DNA of 64,000 nt from Ignelater luminosus (Eukaryota; Arthropoda; Insecta; Coleoptera; Elateridae), in the NCBI GenBank assembly GCA_011009095.1, contig VTPC01090545.1, positions 44,844 to 108,843 of the forward strand. Direction: 5' to 3'. Within the stretch, counting starts at the first letter, position 1. Every line of letters starts with the position of its first letter. Shown in pieces: positions 58,321 to 64,000 of this stretch. Position numbers and translations under genes: made by a program. The notes beneath the pieces are model-generated. The model searched no databases, was not told the origin of the DNA, and worked only from the letters and a program-made list of their open reading frames with translations.

Positions 58321-59095
58321 TAAGGCTTGTCCAATAAGTAGGGAGACTCTATTAAAACGCAGTTTTTCCATATAAATCTTATTAACTTAATTTCTACTAA
58401 TCGATTATTTTATTTGTTACAATTACTAACATTAGATCTATATAGTATTTGCTCCATATACTTCTTGCTATTCAATTCCTCCCAAAATGTTTAAGGCTGT
58501 GCTCATAACCTCAGTTTCATTACTTTTGATAACTTCTCCCAAAGTTATTTTTAAATACTTTTCGTAATCTACCAAGATTTTTTGGCGTAACAACACGTTT
58601 TGACATTAGGTATGCTCGGTTAGAAAAGTACTATGCGATTCTTATTCTTCCATATGAAAGGACTAAATCTTTTTTTGACACATTTTTCAAATACTCTTTA
58701 CCAGTCATGATTTCATCCGTGATATAACATTTCCTACAAAAGTACTCGACTTTCTTAACGTTTTTGGTGGTGCTTTTTGTAGTTATCTCATCTTAAAATA
58801 TCATATCTTCGCATAACTTTGTATATGATTGATTTCGGAGTTTGCTTGTTTTAGAAGTAATAAGAAGTTTTAAACTTATTGTGATTTGCAATATTTTTGT
58901 AGATTTGGATAATCCCTTTCGAAAGTGTTCCTCTTTCTTTTCGCGACATTTTGACAACTGCTGATTAGTAAGTCAATAATTGTCATACACTATCAGTAGA
59001 AAAATTATTTAAAAAATTACACAGTGTAACTAGATTGTATGTCTTAAACTAATTATAACAATGTTAACTGAAAGTTAGTTATTGGACAAGCCTTA
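58321..59095 (-). mobile_element. TA-flanked element with 17-bp perfect inverted ends (~771 bp)
   Basis: taaggcttgtccaataa at 58321-58337 is the exact reverse complement of 59079-59095. If the outer TA on each side is the target duplication, the element is 58323-59093 with 15-bp TIRs, as in the Tc1/mariner superfamily. A broken minus-strand frame with an HTH-like block supports this. It is too short to be complete. Confidence 0.55.
58631..58949 (-). pseudogene. Possible N-terminal transposase remnant
   Basis: From the ATG at 58949 the minus strand reads MSRKERGTLSKGIIQIYKNI, and after a stop TPKSIIYKVMRRYD, which resembles the second helix of Tc1/mariner-type HTH domains (xPRSTIYRIxxRFE). 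A second frame then runs about 50 codons (VEYFCRKCYITDEI onward) to a stop at 58631. Two breaks, and no catalytic domain. The match is by pattern only. Confidence 0.35.
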
Positions 59096-59102
59096 TCTAC
59101 AC

Positions 59103-59345
59103 TGCTTATGAAACCATTATTAATCCTCCGGAACTAGTGGACTCCCAGCCCGTTGACAAAAAAACTGACACTGAAGATGTAGGGCATGAAGTATTCCAAC
59201 CTATTTCAATAGAAGAACTTCAAGGCGCTCTCAACTAAATTAAGTCTAAGTCTGCTGGATCGGATGGGTATAATATCGATTTTTTAAAGCAACTTCCCCC
59301 TGTTGGTTTCTAGGTTCCTGCCCTATTTAAAGAATGCATGATGGC
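59103..59345 (+). pseudogene. LINE fragment upstream of the reverse-transcriptase core
   Basis: One frame, broken only by two TAA/TAG codons, reads PISIEELQGALN, then IKSKSAGSDGYNIDFLKQL, then VPALFKECM. This is the conserved block before RT motif 1 of jockey/CR1-type LINEs (EELxxAI..IKSKSAGxDGI...ML). The RT core does not follow, so it is truncated. It begins within a few bases of the right end of the 58321-59095 element, which may have inserted beside or into it. Confidence 0.65.
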
Positions 59346-60383
59346 ACTGATAATCACATTGCATAAAAGCAGACTACATCAATCTGACCGAGTGTCTATT
59401 CAACAAAACGCAGTTGGCGTTCTATCAAGTCATACAATGTCGTCAGAATTGATTTGAGAAAGACTTTCAATTTCGTTTTCCATTTCGCGATTAGTAAATA
59501 TCTAGACTGTTTTTGTTTCTTCGTAGGCTCCATAGATGATCGAATTTTTTGACAGCTCAATGTATATAAGTAAATTTTAGGTCCATTTGAGCCACTGGAT
59601 AGTTTTTACATTGAGGAAAATAATTTGTTCAAATAAACAAAATTTTGTTCTATGATAAACATACTGTCAAACCTTCATAGGGAGAGGAAAAACACGCTTA
59701 GAGTAAGGACAAATCTAAGGAAACTTGACCATATACTCATAAAAAGAGATAGATATACCCTTGGCAATCGGTGTTTTGGATTTTAAATGAAATTTACTGT
59801 TTGTGAGAATCTTTGCAATGCAGATCAAGGGTACATCAACTAAACTGTTCACTATAGGCTTATCCGCCCTTGACGTATTAGGAAAAATACTTCACATTGT
59901 ATTGCTGAAGTATCTTAAATCTGCATCCTTTAGGTTTCTGCCCGTCTATGACTTTTGCTTGAAAATAGTTTTTATTCAATAATTCTCATAAACACGAACC
60001 AACTATTCGATATCATCAAAATCAACTAGGCGTTACATTTAAATAAAAATCGTGGTTATGCTCTATCTTTATATAAAAAAAAGCAATCACAGAAATATTT
60101 TTTTACATTCTATGCCAAATTATCTAAATCTTTTCTCGTACTGTAATTTATTCCAGAGAAATTCGGCTTTAAAGAATATGGAATATTTTCGGTTTTAGTA
60201 AATATCTAGTAAACTGTGAATTCTTTTGAAAAACCAAAACCACCAAAAATTTGACTTCTAGAATGGGCAACTTTTTTCTAATTTAACCTACTTAGTATCT
60301 CTCACGGTTTACGAAATCCCAATATATGTTATCACCCTGTATATAACGATCAAGCGCTATGTATGTATACGTAGCCATCACAG
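59346..60383. other. No gene recognised
   Basis: AT-rich sequence. A single caccctgtata word near 60334 resembles an end of the TATACAGGGTG-type elements but has no partner. Confidence 0.4.
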
Positions 60384-60490
60384 AACGCTGCTGTTATCTA
60401 AATCACCGGCACGTCGTCTTGCCATTGCCCGCTATCAAAATATGAAAAACGTCGCACCGTCTACTGGAGGTTGTCGGCGCGGACCTTCAG
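60384..60490 (+). CDS. Weak candidate 107-bp exon
   Basis: A GC-richer segment between an AG (gccatcacag) and a donor-like TTCAG then GTACAT. One frame is open throughout, reading SPARRLAIARYQNMKNVAP in the middle and ending in an Arg/Gly/Ser/Pro stretch. The acceptor lacks a good pyrimidine tract and I know no matching protein. Confidence 0.18.
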
Positions 60491-61315
60491 GTACATTAAA
60501 TAAAATCTAAATTCTCAGTATTTACATTACATTAAAAACAAATTAGATTTATCGGATCTTATTATTTTATATTCACTTTGTTAATAATCTCAATCTTCCA
60601 TTTTTTTAAACTTAAAACTGCAAATCATGATCAACCTCACTTACTTAAATATCAATTATGCTCTTTTTGATTTTTCCAGTCAGAATTGAAATCAGTTCAT
60701 CCTGCAATGAAACTAGATCTAAAAAAATAACGATGATGACAGAATTGTATTGCTGGGAATAAAGTTGGAATGTAACAGTAAGAGCAGCAGTTGCAGGATA
60801 TACATACATAGCTACTACTACATACAAGGTGGCATTTGGCAAGCGGTGGGATCTTCGGGAAGAAACTACCGCTGTGTAGCGGTCCGGGGATTTGTTACGA
60901 TTCAGTTCCGGTTGCCTCCAATCATATCGGAAATAGGGTTAGACATGCGGAATGATTGCACCAGACGCATATATAGATATATTTTTCTACTTTAGTCTTT
61001 TGTATTTGTCTAGATATGTCTGGACTAGACGTGATGCAGATAATTTTTAAAATTTCCACCTTGTTTCGTCAATACCACGCGTAGATGAACAAATATTTTT
61101 ATCAAGAAATAAATTAAACTTGCAAAATTGCAATTTTCATTTTTTGCTTTCGGCAATAAAACAAATCAGGGCAGAAAATAAATTTTCTTCTTTCTATTAA
61201 AAAGAGGCATCGTAAAATTGCTGGATCCAATATGCTGCTTTGGTTATATAGTCCTGACCCAGATTTTAAATCGAAACAAATTGGGATTAAGTAACACGGT
61301 GATTTAAACAGCACC
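60491..61315. other. No gene recognised
   Basis: Includes a moderately GC-rich patch at 60830-60980 without a recognisable frame. Confidence 0.35.
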
Positions 61316-61560
61316 CCAAAATCTAGTTTGGTGCGACTGAATCATCATCGTCAAAGGCTGAATGTGTAAAGATACGGCGCGTCTATCGCACCCGACACAC
61401 CGCTCCTGAAAGACGGGAGAGTCTGAATAATGTGTGCGGGGAAGCGTTATCCTTGCGAGGGAGGGAAGCATTGGACTGTACGTAACAGCTGATGTCACTC
61501 TTTCCCCTAAAATTTCTGGGCCAGAATTTTCATTAAAATTATTTGTGTGATGCTGCATGC
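61316..61560. other. GC-richer island of unknown function
   Basis: About 250 bp with CpG-containing words (ggcgcgtctatcgcacccga) in AT-rich surroundings. An 84-codon minus-strand frame crosses it without any domain. Could be regulatory; nothing decides it. Confidence 0.2.
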
Positions 61561-64000
61561 AGCAGCGGGGAATGTGATAATTTCATAAAATATGTATTTC
61601 GCGTAGGACCTTATCTGTAACTGTGAAGTTATTGCGCTCTCTGCAGTTTTCTAACCCTTTAGCGCGGGCTATTATTTTCATAACTACCGAAAAGTTCTTT
61701 CTCTTTCTAATTCGAGTGCTCGCTTATTCCTGATTGTTATTAAAAAGTAATTTTAACAAAACGACCTACATGCTTTGGTTTGTTTTAGAATTCATGAATT
61801 TGTTAATCCTACGCGGTTTTACAGTCTGGTTCTACTTTATTTACGCATGCAGATTAGATATTTTTATGAAAAACATTTAGTGACAGACTTGAATTTAGAT
61901 CTGTATATCTGTATATGACGTTATAATTCTAATAGAATTTCTAGAATTTCGGAAAGAATAAACAAAAGACGAACAAAACCTATTTTTTTTTTATTTGGAA
62001 AATGCTGTAATAGCTACGTCAGGTGTATTTGTAAAAGAAAAAGGAGAAACTGCTAAATGTTACTTCCAATTAAGAGGTTCACGTGGCTAGTCACATGTCA
62101 CAGATATCTTACTGCAGTGCAGTGAGTTAGAAAAAATTAGGTTAAACCGAATAAAGTTAAGTGAGGTTAGATGAAGTTTATCATCTAGTCTTCTAGCAGC
62201 ATACATTTTGCATTTCTCTAATAAGTACTCTAGCATTTAATTTTGCAGAATAATAAGTAGTACTAAACTCAAATCTGCTTTGACCATGTAAGAATTCCGA
62301 TTATGTTTTAGGTTAGGTCAATAAAAATACAAACGCATGAAGTTCTTTAAATGCTTTTATTGCAGTCTATCTTAATAACAGGCAGAAGAATGGATTATAG
62401 GTTATTAATTATTAATTCTGAAAACGTAATCACCAAAAATGGGCAAATGGTAAGTTTTATAGAGGCTTTCTCTATGCGACGTTCAACTTTTTTTCGAGTT
62501 TGTTTTTGTTCGATATTAACCCTTTTTTATCAGCAATTGTACCTAATTCTACATTTAAAGTCTGAAGTTTCACTATAGATTTAAAGTAAGGATTCTGTCG
62601 ACTTCAAACATTTCATTGTAAGAAAAAAATCTGAAGAAAATCAAAGTTCTGCCCTTAAAACCAAAGATAAACTCAATATGTGAACTAAACTTAGATCGGA
62701 TTCTTAAATGACCTCTATAGCAAAAATTCCAGTAGATGGGGGAAATGCTTTTCAAGAATTTCCAGATCATTCTTATCCCATATAAACTGCAAAGGTAGAA
62801 AACTTTAGAATTTTAATTTTTGTATTGCAGTAAATACGTATATGTTAGAATTGTATTGATCTTCGATAGCCTAATAAAATAAACTTCTAAAAATTTAGAA
62901 TTATAAAAGTTTTTAAAATGCCTGAAACAAACTTTACCCCATGCATAGAAAGAAATTTAAAATTCAGTTAACAGGTAGTTAGAATATGACTGCTCAAAAT
63001 TACGCGCAGAATTTCCAAAAACTAAAGGTTTTCAGAACTTGATCCTGAGAATCTTATCCATTACATGAATTTGTAACAAAGGGAATTTTACAAAGGTATT
63101 CAATAGATAATCCAGATAGTTGCTCTAATTATGACTTACTAAGTATATCAATTTTTGCTTAGTGTGAACGGCTATTGAACTAGTGGGTCGTGAGCGCTGC
63201 TCAAAGTTGCAATGTTATTCTAAACATTTTTAGAATTGCTTCTATTGAAACGTAATTTATTTAATGGGAAAATAAAGCAAAGATTAATGTCATTTTGGCA
63301 AACTGGAAACCATAGCTTCTAAAAATTTGAAACTTTTTAATTTTCATTTTTTTATGATTACAGTCAGAGTTCCTTGTTTGTATTTTCTTGAAAACTGCCA
63401 AGGTGGGCAAAAGTTGTCTACCGAATCGGAAAAAAAAATCGGTACTTTAAGGCAGGGTTTTAATTACTCTCAATACCCTCACAGAAAATTTTACCAACTA
63501 GTTACTAAACTTCAAAAACTACTAAAATGGAAATGAAATGTTGAGTTTATCATTTACTTGAGTTTAGTACTGCGAATCTCAAAGAAACACCCCATACAAA
63601 AAGATCTCTGACAAACATTGCATCAAAGTTTGGTTTTTCTTTTAGCTTCTAGGCTTTCTACTGAGATACATGCCAAGTCTCATCCTCCTTACTCTACTTG
63701 TTTTTAATCTGCAATTTTTTTTTATTCAGATTCACTAAGTGTGAAAAATTTCTTTTTGGTAGTTATTGTACACAGGAATACTATGGGAATAAACACCCCA
63801 AATTAGATTTTAATATTTCCCAAAAAGCCTTACATCACCCACTTCTTTCACGCTTCTATGAAGCTAAACTCAACTTGCATCAGCTCAAAATAATGGTAGA
63901 GTATCCCTGAAAATAGTCTCTCTATTCAAATTCTTTGATTTCGGGCACCAAGATCCAGAGGGTTTTCTCGATTGCGTTTTCGTTCTTCTACCAAGGAAGA
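61561..64000. other. No gene recognised
   Basis: AT-rich to the end of the window, with short unremarkable frames only. Confidence 0.45.

Noticed and set aside
58150..58371. 73-codon minus-strand frame with protein-like composition
   Set aside because: It crosses the left end of the TA-flanked element at 58321, and part of it (LIGQAL) is translation of the terminal repeat.
60331..60345. Isolated caccctgtata end motif
   Set aside because: A single copy without an inverted mate cannot support an element.
1..64000. CRISPR array, bacterial operons, ribosome binding sites or phage genes
   Set aside because: No regularly spaced direct repeats and no compact gene strings; all evidence points to a eukaryotic nuclear genome.

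Overview
The window looks like intergenic or intronic sequence from an insect or other arthropod nuclear genome. It is strongly AT-rich, has no operon-like gene packing, has one 400-base assembly gap (15806-16205), and contains transposons of typical arthropod families: mariner DD34D, a DD41D IS630/Tc1-type element, pogo/Tigger-like, hAT, Tc1, jockey-like LINEs and an LTR retrotransposon. I cannot name the species. I see no complete, confidently identifiable host gene. The strong coding signals are all transposase or reverse-transcriptase sequence, plus a few weak host-exon candidates.

Region by region. 1-10 kb: AT-rich sequence with a small GC-richer patch that can fold as a four-way junction (2598-2662); an unrecognised ATG-less open frame (3749-3994); an element with ~44-bp inverted ends holding a broken gene related to a multicopy invertebrate family (DUF7869-like, 4191-4876); a decayed reverse-transcriptase fragment (~5.1-5.3 kb); a mariner deletion derivative (5498-6081); and a hAT deletion derivative with a perfect 8-bp target duplication (9721-10655). 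10-24 kb: mostly featureless, with two copies of a short dispersed repeat, the gap, and two weak coding candidates. 24-27 kb: an LTR-retrotransposon remnant (Lys-type primer site, zinc knuckle, protease) and a 271-bp MITE. 27-38 kb: no transposon, but several GC-richer islands that may be host regulatory or exon sequence, including a TATA-box promoter candidate followed by an exon-like patch (33.3-34.3 kb) and a possible minus-strand first exon (30028-30190).

38-60 kb is the transposon-rich part: a full-length pogo/Tigger-like element with a 66-bp intron and one homopolymer frameshift (38046-40183); a decayed second pogo relative (41965-42420); a DD41D element with exactly matched 542-bp terminal inverted repeats (46362-50071), into whose left repeat an apparently intact 1295-bp mariner has inserted (46820-48114); a fold-back element built from two inverted MITE-like units (50571-51613); a jockey-like LINE remnant (51677-52960); a Tc1 remnant (55810-56260); a 17-bp-TIR element (58321-59095); and a second LINE fragment (59103-59345).

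The best evidenced result is the nested mariner insertion. The uninterrupted right repeat of the host element acts as a built-in empty-site control and shows the TA duplication directly. The mariner gene is the only long, unbroken transposase frame with all catalytic residues, so it is the likeliest active element. The DUF7869-like gene between inverted repeats is the best candidate for an undescribed element type.
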